A stretch of DNA of 64,000 nucleotides from Phoronis australis (lineage: Eukaryota; Phoronida; Phoronidae): assembly GCA_002633005.1 (NCBI GenBank), contig NMRA01000569.1:62001-126000 (forward strand), in the 5' to 3' direction. Below the pieces are notes generated by a model. It ran no database searches, had not been told where the DNA came from, and saw nothing but the letters and a program-made list of their open reading frames with translations. Below, piece by piece: positions 12,646-25,700 of the stretch; within the stretch, counting starts at the first letter, position 1; each line of letters opens with the position of its first letter. Position numbers and translations under genes: made by a program.

Positions 12646-14019
12646 CTGAAACAGCAAGGAATAAAAATACAGTACTCCAAATACAAAATGTCACGCTCAC
12701 TATTTTCAAAGCAATGACTTTCATTGAGCAATTAGTACTAATTACTTTAATGTGTAAAGCAGGAAACACAATACGTGCAATGGATTGTGGGATTTAGAAC
12801 CATCAACGTAGATGACCACAACAAAAGGTCACCAGCTGGCACAACGGCTTGATATCCCATAACTTCCTCCTCGCCTAGAGGTGCATAATGTGAGTTTTCG
12901 GCAAAGGTCAATGCAAATATTTTCTATAAATGTAGAGTAAATTGCATGTTGTTATATACTCCAGTTTTAACTTGAAGTGACAACTTATTACGCGATGCAG
13001 TAGCTAATATAATAAAAATTAGTCTGGGGAACATGTACAAGGACCAAATCTCCTAACGTGACACTGTCAATTGACTATCAAAAGACGTTAAGACATCTGA
13101 CATCAACTGTAAAAGCTTCTCATATAAATCAGCACAGTAACCGATTATCAAAATTACATGACACGCACTGGTATAGATCAAACAATTCAGGCAGCAACTT
13201 GACTTCTGCCGGACAATTTAGATGGATAAAATGGGGGTAATCCTGCATATTTAGTCATCTAAATTATTGGGAAGTCAAACCAGTAACATCCACTTCCAGA
13301 TCATAATAAGACTGCTAAATGCATGGGTTACTTACAATAGTCAATACATACATCTCTAATAATGCTACTATTCACATCTCTGTTGATAATGATGTACCAT
13401 GCACTACACTACAGGCGTACTAGTAGTATTGTACTGCAGTAGTGTAGTAGCCCTACTATAAGATAGTAGTAGTGTACTATACTACTATAGACATTGGTTT
13501 CAATAAAATTCAATTATACATCATCTGTCATCACCAATTCAATACCTATCAAAATTTCATTGTGGATGACAATGAGCAAATTTTAAGAAATCTTGTAGTA
13601 ATCCAGCAAATGAATAACTTTATCAAATAAAAAAGACCTTAGCTAAGTGAACATTTACCTGCTAGTCTGTAAATATAACACGGTAACACAAACCCTGCAA
13701 CATTAGAAATGATTCAGTTTCTGAGCTGCCAAGCAACCAAACAACATGTGTATATTACCCACAATTCTAAGTACATCCGTCCTCGAAAAATAAAAGAATT
13801 GTCGTTTCATTTATATCAAAATACAGCTTGACGTTATTCTTTTATCATTATAATGTGTTATATTGGTTCTAATTAAACCTTTGATCATTTTTAAGAAACA
13901 GCATATATTACATTCCATAAAGTGCGATAACCGCTTCTTAACCAATCATGATGAGAAACACATCACGTGGTGCTAATTTGCACGTTGGTCTCGTTGTCGT
14001 TCTTTCACAGCAAATCAAG
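12646..14019. promoter_or_regulatory. Divergent spacer between EF-hand gene and hnRNP A
   Basis: The EF-hand gene runs left and hnRNP A runs right from this 1.4 kb spacer, which must hold both promoters and at least one non-coding 5' exon of the EF-hand gene. Visible elements are a CCAAT pentamer at about 13941 and an E-box CACGTG at about 13964, both just upstream of the hnRNP A start codon. No TATA box is evident at a sensible distance. Shared regulation is an inference from geometry only. Confidence 0.5.
13418..13490. repeat. (AGT)-rich self-complementary tract
   Basis: A run of TAGTAGT and ACTACTA words (for example TACTAGTAGTATTG, TAGTGTAGTAG, CTATACTACTATAG) can pair with itself in several registers. 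It is probably a decayed microsatellite. No gene is implied. Confidence 0.6.
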
Positions 14020-17000
14020 ATGGAGGATTACACAAATGGTGCCGCTGAACAGTATTCCGAAGAACAGCCTGCATATCAAGAACAAACTTATCAACAGCCC
14101 AATGAATCTGGTGACGGTGGGAGGCGATTCGGAAGAGACGATGACGAAAAGTGAGGAGCAAATTCCGCGGAAGATAACTTGCAAAAATGCAAATTTCACA
14201 TTATGCAAAAACAAAATGGCCGACGTCATTGTCAAAACTAAAGATTGTTTTAGGTTAATGTCACATGTTCTATCTGTACATTAATGTCACTGTCGGCTTA
14301 AAATTCTCAAAAGAAGTAAATACAAATACTCTTTCTCGTTCGAATGAAGGGTATGGTATCATAAGGATATTTAGTATTACTGCAATAATAATGATAATGT
14401 ACAAGGTAGCGAATCACTCAACTGGTTCGCGGTAAAAGCAAATGGCATGCAAGCAAATCCAAGCAATCTGCTTTTTAGCGAGGTCCTAACATTACTGAAT
14501 GGGAGGTAGTGCTACTCACGTGTGGTCTTGCAGTTTTTGCAAACGGCAGTTTTCAAAGCATTTTCAAGTGTTCTACTTCACAGTGGTTCAAGGCTTGGAA
14601 TTTTCTGCGGAAACGCGGATTTCCGCTTTTTTCAAATGTTCTGTCCGCGCATTTCATTATATTTCCGCGTAAAAAAAATCGGATTTGATATAAAATTTCC
14701 GCGGCAAATTCCTTTCTTACCGCGGCATTGCAGACGACGTTCACCTCGAAAAGCGGAAGTTGCTCTTTATGTTTGGAGGAACGTAAATTGTCAACATTGC
14801 CGAGGCATCTGGGATAGCGTGGTGGGATTTTCAATGGCGTCTCGTGTGATTGTAAACCACGGTGACAAATACTACGGCTTTGCAGCCAAAAATGTGTGGG
14901 TTGGGAGTGGACAGACGAGCTAAAAGGACGCAGACGCATGCTAGTGATGGTGGTAACGTTTTTTCTTTTTTTTAGTCCTCCCGGTTTTTGTCGGCGTAAG
15001 ATTCGCACCGACCATTTCAAGGCTAGGTAGCGCGCATGTTTTGGGCCGTAAAAGTTTTCGCGTATTTCGTCATTGGTCATTCCAAGCCCTGGTTGTTTCA
15101 AAACTTACCTGGCTCATATAACGTAATTATCCTCAATTCTGTTCACATTTCCTAAATGAGAATAAACAATCTTTGCCAAATTAGTGAAATCTGTCATTAG
15201 AAAGACCACTTGCAACAACACGGTATAAGTGTTGCCAGGTCCCTATTCAATCTTTCATTCAGTCCTTCATATCTACAAAAATGATCTCACATGAATTATA
15301 TATACCTCCATCGATTCATCACTGTCCACTCTTTACTTGGGAGGACAACGTTTTTTATTTTTTTACTATGCCCATGGCCATTTGTCATACATTTTTGAGA
15401 AGCCCTTGGTGTGAGAAATGAAATGGTGCAAAAATTGGGTGAGCGGTTACCGAGAAAATGGCCGTTGAAACGCGACGATTATGCGTAAAATATCTGCCTT
15501 TCTACATAATTTCGTAAAAAATAAAAGAATATACATTTGCTGCTTATATCAAAAGATTCGTCTCATTGAGACGAACATGGTGGTATGCATTATATACAAT
15601 TTGGATCCATTTCTACAGAGATGTTGCTGTTTAAGTGTGTTATTAGCATATGGAACTGGAGCATCAACCCCACTGATGAAAACAATGGATTACGTAGCTT
15701 AAAAGGAAAAGAGCGACGACAACACATCAGCTTAGAAATAAATGCACCTGAGCTAGGAGAAAATTTCACATCATACCACAAGATAACATTGGGGGAGGGG
15801 GGCAAGGGCACCATGTCCCCCCTAAAACTCAGATTTCATTTGGCAGTTCGAGGGTGCAAATATCTTGCAGGTAAAATCCCCCCCCCCTCCTTACTAAAAA
15901 TCCTGGATATGCCCCTGAATGGGCAGCACATCATAGCCTGATAGGGAGCTGGGGGAGGTTAAAGCCCCCCACTTTTTTCAGTGCTGCGCCGTCACCCATG
16001 TACTCTTATATCGTATCATGGCAAAAAACATCAGAAAGTAGACAAAAGACCATTCAAGAAAACAAACCAATCTTAACACGAAGGATTTCATCATTTACGC
16101 AACTAACTCTTTGTAACAACTTTATTTTGAACGTCGAAGTTGCGATGTCATTAGACTTCAACGTAGCCGCTCGTGGCGCTGACATGTGGCGATTTAGGAA
16201 ACTAACGATTGCTGTTTGAAAAGTGCCAATGCACAACAGTTTGAGATAATTTATGAAAATGAAATAATTATCAATTAAAAAAGTGATGAATTCTTCATCT
16301 AAAAATCGAGGGTGGGGCATAAAAACATGAATCTCCCGACCGATCAAAATTAGGCCTTCCGGACGATCGAAAACTCGCCATGTAACTTGGCCTTGACTTC
16401 CAAGAAAAGAAGTTGAGGAGGTGCGTACGCATCTAAACTACATCCTGTCCAAATTTCACGTTTGTAATCGAGAGTATAGGGCTCTTTTGAATAGGAGGAA
16501 CAAGAGGTACTTTTTCGAAAGTTGATCGCATGGCGGAAAATCGTGCGCTAAAAAAGCTTATCAGCAATAATTCGTGACCAAGGGGTTACAAACGTACAAA
16601 TAAAGACCAAGGTAACGATTTATAACTCAAAATTGTCTTATAGTTAACTTTGAAGTCTGAAATGGGGTAATTTACTGATGTGGGTTTTACACGGAGGCAG
16701 ATATGGAGCACCGTGACCTACTTTTTGATTGTTCTACCTATCTTCATTTCTATGGTGATTCAAGCTTTCACTTTCCAAAAATTTGCCCACAAACTTGCTA
16801 TAAGTGACTAGAAATTTCTTGTTTGTGCGCGGCCATTTTTCAATGCATGAGCTGCATCAGTGACATCTAGCGTTGTAAATTACAACTACAGTACCGTACA
16901 AGCCGGAATCTCGTTTTCACACTTAAATTTCGTACGTTTCGTTTATAGGGTACCCTTACTTCTTTGGCCTTTTTCCGGATCCGTCCCAACAACATGAATC

Positions 17001-19701
17001 ACACATTCGTGTTCATCATGCATTCATCTCAACACAATGTGCGTGTACGTATCACTTGTATATGACTTAACAGGCACATATTCGTATTTGTATGGTTCTA
17101 GTTTTTGTATTTCTACGCTAGGTGTCCTTGTCGTCGCATCTGAATTCCAATGGCTTCCGTGAAGAAACGAGATATTTCTGCTCTGTCATATATGCGGTGT
17201 TTAGCGATAAGACATTTGTGTGGAAAATGTTGACATTTCTGTATATACTGCCGAATTCTTTCATTAAAATCACTTTCTGTTTTGGTTTGGAGATGGTACT
17301 GTATTTTGCTTCATTTAGGCCTTGCAACTACCACTGGAATGATTTTAGTTTGCAAAATTTGGGCAAACTTGTGTTCCAAAGGTTAACTATCTTGTCCGGT
17401 TACATGTCTACTTATAGTCAACCGAGAGGTTATGTGTTGCCTAGGCAGGTACCCGTCGACAGTGCACGCCCTCAGCCCCTGAAACGAGGACTTGAGAATT
17501 TTTCGCGACAATTAAATTAAGTCGTGATGAATAGGGTGTTCATTTTCACATTTCCCCCCTTTTGCGATAAAGGATAAAACGCACATTAAAACTGTATGTT
17601 ACTTGACAAGATTTCCAAGTCACGATTGTCTGCCAGGGCCTTGCACGCAAATAGCGAGATCAACCAGAGGCAGAGCGATATGGTTGGGATATTGTAACTG
17701 GATAATCAGGATATCTTGCATCAAAAATAAACATGTTTTTCCACCACGCTGTTGCGACCTGCAGCTCATTATGTTGAGTGCTGCATGCCTGTAACCTGAA
17801 TGTTTGTATTTCAAAATTACTATCCGTCATGTTTGCCCAATAAGCAGATTTTTGCTAATCAATTAACTGGTCAACCTGTAAATAACTGTTTACAGGTGCC
17901 TGGGAGAAAGTAGTTACTCCTTGGAACCCAAGCTTGCCTAAATTTTGCAAATCAACGTGTTTTAGTGTGCTGGCTCTTGCAGTTTTCGCTAACTATGGTT
18001 TTCTAAGGAAGTGAAGCACTAACTCAAGGCAGTGAAGTTGTTCATACTTCTGAAGTATTCACTCCTTTTGTGTTTTATTTCAGAAAATTATTTGTGGGTG
18101 GGCTGTCCGTTAATACAACCGAAGGTGAGTCATTGTTTTAGTATAGAAATGCTTACACAGTGCTTGACAGGTGAAAATGTCCGCACGAAAATAAGTGTGA
18201 CGGCATATTTACACTCGTATTTCCAGATTTAGGCTCGTAAAAAGTGGTGACCAAAAAAATGTTGAACACCTGTACGAGTCATACAATTGAGACCAATGTT
18301 GCTACTCGCATTTTTATTTTTACCAGTGTTCTCCACATCCTGTTTTGATCAGACGCGCTAACTAGTTTGAATTTTGCCATGTCGAGTTCGGTTACCTAAA
18401 GTTAGGTTTGAATTCTACTGCGTCGAGTTTAAATTTAGTTCAAAATTTAGTGAAATCAGCACTCATCAACAAAGCAAAGACGGATTTTTCTCATTAAAAA
18501 TGCCAACTCAAGCAACTTTATCCTGAGTTCACTAGAATGGTCAGCAGTTAACTCTATATAAAATCTCTTTGGGACAAATAACTGATGTTTACCATTGCTA
18601 ACAAAATCTCATGAAAACTTCATGTAGTCAACTAGCAAATTTTAGTGAATAACTATTCTATCTCGTCATTGTGACCCTAAAAGGTTGCATTCAAACATCT
18701 AAAGGAACAGTTTCATTATGGTAGTGCGCTGGTGTGTACACGTGCCTTCTTGTCTCAAACCAGATCTGATGATCTGGCTGATTCTGACATAGCTGTTGCC
18801 TGTTAAAATTTAACTTGTAAAAGCTGTATGGGTGTAATTGTTTTACAGGTGATCTCCGGGCACACTTTTCACAGTTTGGAAAAATTGCGAACTGTATACT
18901 GAAAACAGACAATATTACGGGAAGGTCACGGTGTTTTGGTTTTGTTGTGTATGAAAACAAAGAAGACCTTGAGGAGGTATGTGTTGTGTTATGAATAGGT
19001 AGATGTCAGAATTAATTGTACAACATTGTGTCTCCGTGGAACTTTTAGTTTGTTGTATGTTCAGTTAAATATTCAGTTGAAATGATTTTTCAGCATGCTG
19101 TGTATTTCTTAACATTTTAAAGTAGGCTGATATGCAGAGCTTCAGATCATTGACAACATTACCAATTTAAATTAGAAGCAAATATATCTAAATGAGATTT
19201 TATTTGTCTTCCTTTAAGTGTGCACATGTTTTTGTTTCTTAAGGCATTAAAAATTGAGAAGAAACAACACGTGATAAATGATAAGGAAGTTGATCCAAAG
19301 AGAGCCAATCCTCGAGAGGCGGGAGGAGCTGGAGGAACTGGAGTCAAAAAGATCTTTGTCGGTGGTGTCCCTCATCATGTAGATGAAACGCAGATACGGG
19401 CAGCATTCAGTCAACACGGCAACGTAAGACACCTAGAATTAGTGCTTTTTGATTATTTGATGATGGGAAATGTTGCAAAGTATGTTGCTCGTGAAGTTTC
19501 TCGTAAACGCATAGAAGTCTCTTAATGTGAGCAAGAATTGGTCTTGTTGCACACCATATGCTGGTCACATCACATCACCTTAAGTCAATGGGCCGGTTTC
19601 TAACTGCACTTTCATATAGAGGCCCAATGTTTTTAGTTGAGATTGGACTCGCTGCGGCACTTTGGCTGCTTATTTTTATTAAGTATGTTGCTCTTCCACT
19701 A

Positions 19702-19738
<37 letters not shown>

Positions 19739-22700
19739 CGCACGATACAGGTCGCAATTTTCGTCCGATCATCACCAAATTTACACACAACACGTACTTC
19801 TGGAAGTACTTGAAGCCTATTGTTTTTCGTCAAAATTGGATCCAAGATGGCGGCTGTGGCGGCCCTTTTTTTTCATTTAAAGGTTCAAATGCTTCTGGAG
19901 GCTACATTTTTTTACGTAAAAGGCTAAGAATCGGCGCAGTAAATGGACCGGAAGATTTCTACAATTGTACCGGAAATTATTTACTTCCGGTTAAAGATGG
20001 CGGAAATATTGGTGATCGCGCATGCGCACCTCGATTTTGGCCTAAAAACATTTTCTCCTGTAGAGGGCGCATTATCAGACCAGTTCCTTCGAATGTTTAC
20101 AGGAATTGGTTTCTTCTGACATGCTATTATACAAAGCCAAAAAACCGGAAGTTGCTTTCAAGATGGCGGATCTAGCGCATGTTGACCCATTTTCAGTCGT
20201 GCTGGAGTGCAATTTTAAACGGGAAGAGAAAAAGACGTGATTTTTTGCATGTGGATTCTTTGAAGTATAATCTTTCAAATGGCCTGTAACAATTGTTTTC
20301 TCAGACTAACCGTTTTCGAGTTATTTGACTTTAAATTTCTTTAAAAAAAAACGCAAAATTTCATTTTTTTTCTGAAAATTGACGGAATTAGGCGATAGCA
20401 TCAGTTTAGATAGAATTTTCAACGGGCTTTCAGAAGATGTTTTCCATTTTTCGCTAGGACGTCTACTTCTCGAGTTATTAAAGATTTTCTGATAACGCTG
20501 TTCCTTTGTTGAGCGGCGAGCGCTCTTGCTGCATTGATGTTGGTTTATCTTCTATTGAACTAGACTGTAGCCTATTTCTTATTGATTTATGACATCTAAG
20601 TTCGTCATATGAATGTTGTGATGTTGTTCATCATCGCAACCACCGTCATCATATTCGTCATCATCTTTGTCATCATCTCCGTCGTTGTCTTTTCCGTTAA
20701 TTTCGCCAAGTGTCGCTCAAGACTGTAGCCTTTTTCTTACTGATTTCGGACTTCTACGTTCGTCATGTGTATGTTATTATTACTTCTTTTTTTCATTCTC
20801 GCCACTATCGTCGTCATCTTCGTCATCATCTTTATCGTCATCTTTTTGGTTAATTTCGCCAAGGTTCTCTCCTCTGAGCGCTCTCATTGTAGTGTTGCCA
20901 CCCTAAAGGACCCTTAAAACTGTTCACTTTTGTCCTCATCATATATGTGAAGTGGCTGAACAGATTCATATGAAACTTTCAGATATTATGGTTCATGTTC
21001 CGTTCTCAAAAGTATAGTTACAAATTGTTTTTAAAATGTTCAACTTTTGCATGAGGGGCTTCCAAAAAAATAAGACTGATGTGATTTTGTAAAATAATTA
21101 AAGCTGCATAAATCGACAGAGAAATTTTTATTATACTAAATTTTGTCATGATATTCAAGTGTTGTTTTGCTTTGACGGTTTCTGCTTTTTTGCTACATTT
21201 TACTAAAATAGCATGGTCATGTAAGCTTATTAACTCATTCGACCCTGAGCGCCATATGGTATAAATAGCTTAGTGGCCTGGCTGAGCTGTGGAATGCCTC
21301 CAGACGGCATCAGGCCCTGAGTGAAAACAAACAGTCACCCGGTATGGCTGTATCAGGGACGAATGAGATAAAGCAGATTGGTCTTAAGTAACAAAAAAAA
21401 AATTGTTTTTCCTGTTCAATCCACAGTCATCAGCTGTAAGTTGTGTATTGCGTGCTCATTTTAACCAGCATAGCTGGGAAGTTTTGCATCAGGATTCTGA
21501 GGTGTGTGGTAGTCAACTTGGGCAAAATTACGAGTGGCGGTGCCGAAAAGGAGCGTGATAGGCCACCCAGATTTTTACACGCAGGGGGAAAAAGGCCTTT
21601 GTGCATCGTACGTCCTGGGTGTCCAAATAACGCCCTAGCTTTAATCTAGTTGCCCTGGCAACTGTATCATTTGTATGCCAACTGTCAATCAATTTCTCCA
21701 GTTTGGACGCCCACATTGTACGGGAAATGATATGAATGATTACTAGTCACAGGTCTGATTGGTTGAATGGTGGTAGTTTAAGAGTGAAGACACCGACAGC
21801 GAATTTCATAAAGGTGGTTTAAAGTTAAACCTGGTTTTAAGTGGACTTAGACCAGGTTTAAAGATAATCTGCATTTCATAAAGGTGGTTTAACTTATAGA
21901 CCAGTGGTCTAGTAAAACCTGGTTTAACTCCAGTTTAGACCTGGGCCCGGTCTCCAATCTCCGTACTCAGACTCGAATCATGCTCTAATTCACACTTCAT
22001 ACTCAGCTCGAGTACAGACTCAGCTTTGGTGTATTCAATGTCATACTCGAAAAATCTGTACTCGAAATTTCGAGCATGTACTCGGTTTTCGAGTGTACTC
22101 GAACTGAAGTGTATCTCATCTATATTTCGAATACGATTTTGAGTAAAAATTCGGAGTCTATGCTCAAATTTCAAGTTTGGTATGGCAGTGTGCTTGAAAT
22201 CGTACTCGAAAATAAATACGAGCCAGAAAACAAAATATCGAAAGGGAACCAAGAAACACAGCAAATCTAAAAAAATAAGTCCTCTGACCGTATCTCAGCT
22301 CTTCAATTTCAGTTCAGAGATAATAGTTTTCATCTTAAATCTTCTTATTCTTCACCTTATTAACCCGCCGTATCACTGTATGTTATGGCTGCCATTCTAC
22401 CTCTACAATTCCTGGCAACAGGCGCATTGTAATCCCTTGTCAGTGAGTCATAACAAGCGTCGAAAGCAGTTGTGGGAAAAGTCGTGTGAGAAGTTTGTGC
22501 TGCCCTTATTTCGGTATGCGTGCCTACGTTTTGTAGGGTTTCTAAAAGACTAGGAGGGGAGGGAAGTTAAAAAAAGTTCGCTTCCCTGTCAGGTACATTT
22601 CTCATCATAACTTAGTCATCTATAATTCCTCAATGCCCAAATGGAATTCCAGATTTTGTTTGCCGATTTCTAAGTAGACGTCTCGTCCCGTTCACTGCCA

Positions 22701-25700
22701 CTAGTGAACTCTGAATGCCTGCACAAGTATTGTTTTTAACTCACGTGCCAAATGTCAACTCACTTGATACATCCTGGTAAAATACAAGATACAGTATCAA
22801 AGTTTGACATCAGCGTAGGCCTACACAGCAATGGGTTTTATGTCAAGACTAAATTAGCAACAGAGATGTGATGTGATAAGCTGTTACAAATTTCTCAAGA
22901 CATTTTCGGGACTGGGTGAGGAACTCAAGAAGTAAAGCTTAATAATTGCCAAATGTATCAAAGAAATGGCATAAGAATATTTATTGGAACTAAAAAATGA
23001 ATAACAGTTACTGAACACTCAGAATTCCACGTTATAGACATAATCTTGTAGTTGTAGCGACAGCAGACGATAATGTAGGCCTAGTTCCAGGGGTGGTCTA
23101 TTCCAATAGGGAGCGACGAATCAGCGCGTCTTAGCGTGATTTTGCATTTCACATTATAAAGAGTTCCATAGCAACTCGAGTATTAGTGTCAGATTTGAGT
23201 ACGTTTGGAGTCTACTCGAAATACGACATTAGATACGCTTTTTTGAGTACGACTCCAGTGAGCACGATTTTGAGTATGAAATCTCGAGTATGAATATGAG
23301 TCTGAGTACGGAGATTGGAGACCGGGCCCTGGTCTGAGTCAGTTTTAATTTCACCAACGAGGTCTATATTCCTTAGACCTGTATTAACATTTTAAACCAG
23401 GTTGAACTTTGGACTTGGTCAGACCCAAGTTAATACCCTTAAATATGCCAGACTTGCATGTTACCGGTGAATGTTGCTGCGGTGTGCATTTATGACATAG
23501 TTTTAGAGTGAGAATGGACTATTTTCAAATTCCACTTTTACAGCGACTCAAGATCAAACGTAGCAGGGGCGGATCCAGGATTTTTAAGGGTGGTCGGATC
23601 AAGGATTTTTTAAAAGGGGGGACCAAGTCAACAATTTGAAAATTACAGATTTGATATCACTAAAATCAAGGGAAAAGGGGGTCCGGACTCCCTTGGATCC
23701 ACCTATGCATAGACCAGTGCGTGTTGCAGGGTGTCCTTCGGACTGGTCGAGCAGGGCATCATTGTCGTAAGCGCTACGGGTTTGACTGAAGGTGGCATCA
23801 GATTCTTCTGAGTTCCACCTCCATTGAGTTGTATTGTTTGATGAACTTCATCGGATGCTGTGGACATTTATTGCTTTCCTGTTTTATTTTCTATAGTGCA
23901 GTGCTTGAATGGAACTGATCTGGAGATGTGCCATTGCAGGTAGAGTCAGTTGACCTTCCTACGGACAAAAAGGATGATGGGAGTGAGGTTCGAAAAGGTT
24001 TCATTTTTGTCAGCTTTGACAGCGAAGAGGATGTTGCTGCCCTTGTACAACTTGGTACTGTTGAACTGGGAGGGAAAAGTGTAAGTAATTGTCTCCTGTT
24101 GCTGGTGATGTCAATTGTACTTACATACTGTCCTTGTAATTAGTTTCTCAAAGTTGTCTTTTGTAGGTGAAATTATGTAACAAGTTCCAGTGTCGTCCCT
24201 GTCTTCCATTAAGTGTAAAATCAGCTGACAAAGGTCTAAACTCTATCTCTGTCTCTCCATAAATAAATGGTCTGGTCTGGTTGAGGATAAAGTTGCACTT
24301 GGATGCATTTGACACTTGACAATGACATTTTGCCTTCCACTTACAGTTACACGGGCAACGCTGGCAATGGAACACGCGTATTGAAAGGTGAAACGTATGC
24401 TAGTGTTGAGGTACTCTTGAGCATGAAGTGTAAAGCAAGAGTCTCGTTTGGATAATACAGGGACTATTCCTATTGCTAGTGTAATCTGTGGTTCGTGTAG
24501 GAATACTCCCTTGTCTTGATGTAATGTTCCTTTGTCTAATGCTAATTTTCAGTTCACTTCTCCCATTTAAAGGTTACAGAGATTAATTATAAATGCTTCC
24601 AAGGTAAAGTAGACTTAAATTTTCAGGTGGTTTCTTGTCTGTGTGGTGTGTCTTGCAATATGCAGTGTCTTTTTCAGTGTGATGTAAGAGAGGCAACTCC
24701 GAAACAGCAGCGTCATGATCGTGGTGGATTTGGTGGTCGCGGAGGGCGTGGTGGTGCACGTGGAGGTGGCCGTGGAGGTACTTGTTATGATAAGTCAAAA
24801 TTCAACTATCACTTGTGGGTTTCAGAACTTAGCTGAAATTGGGTCAAAATTGTCGATACTTCACATAACGAATCCAACCTTGTATGTGGAAATCTAGCAT
24901 GAGGTGCTACAAACCAATTTCCTGCTGTGAAGTAATGGCTCAGCACTAGGACTCTTAAGATAACGTAACATTGAAATTTGAACACAGGTTTAATAGACTG
25001 TAACAGTGGTAATGTAGTAAGTAATACAATGATGTTAAGTGTCTAAGTTAATGCCCAGGATGCATGAGTTGGGAGCCTTGAACGTGGGAGAAACGAATCA
25101 GATGATTATGTTAAAGAGTGTTGTACCTGCTCCTGGGACTGTTCCATGTAATGAGCATGTTGGCTATTAGGGTGCAAGTTAACTGGCTTTGAAATTTTGA
25201 TTCCATTTAATGTTTGTTTTTCGTTTTCAGGTTTCGGTGGTTATGGTCCTAACTATAATGAACAGTGGGGTCAGGGTGGTCAGTGGGGAGGCCCTGGTGG
25301 TCAGTATGGTGGTCAAGGTTGCGACTATTCTGCCTATAACGGCAACTATGGCTATGACTATAACAACGGTTATGCAGGATGGGGAGGCTGGGGACCAGGA
25401 GGTTACAGCGATCCTAATTATGGATATGGATACGGAGGTCCGGCTTATGGCTATCCAGGATATGGCTATGGTAAGTACTACAAAACAATTCACTGTAAAT
25501 CCTGTTGTCATGTTCTGAATTTTGTGTGTGCTCTGAGGTTCGTTGAAAAGAATCGTTTTTGTTCATGCTTGGTGAAATAATGAAAAAAGTGTTCACTGCA
25601 ACCATATAATTAAATTATGTTGGTGTAACGTCTTCAAATTTTGCAGTTGCACTAGTACAGTTGAATCTCTTTTATACAATGAACCTTCTTTAGGGTTTGC

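Noticed and set aside
13948-14019. N-terminal extension of hnRNP A from an upstream in-frame ATG
   Set aside because: The extension is not acidic/Gln-rich like the tail, and ATG 14020 shares the TCAAGATGG context with hnRNP B; kept only as an alternative start.
14553-15101. 182-codon minus-strand open frame
   Set aside because: It lies wholly on the hAT-like MITE in intron 1 of hnRNP A and shows no protein domain.
19558-20175. 205-codon open frame in hnRNP A intron 4
   Set aside because: It owes its length to a 35-T run read as poly-Phe and shows no domain; an ordinary frame through low-complexity and motif-rich intron sequence.
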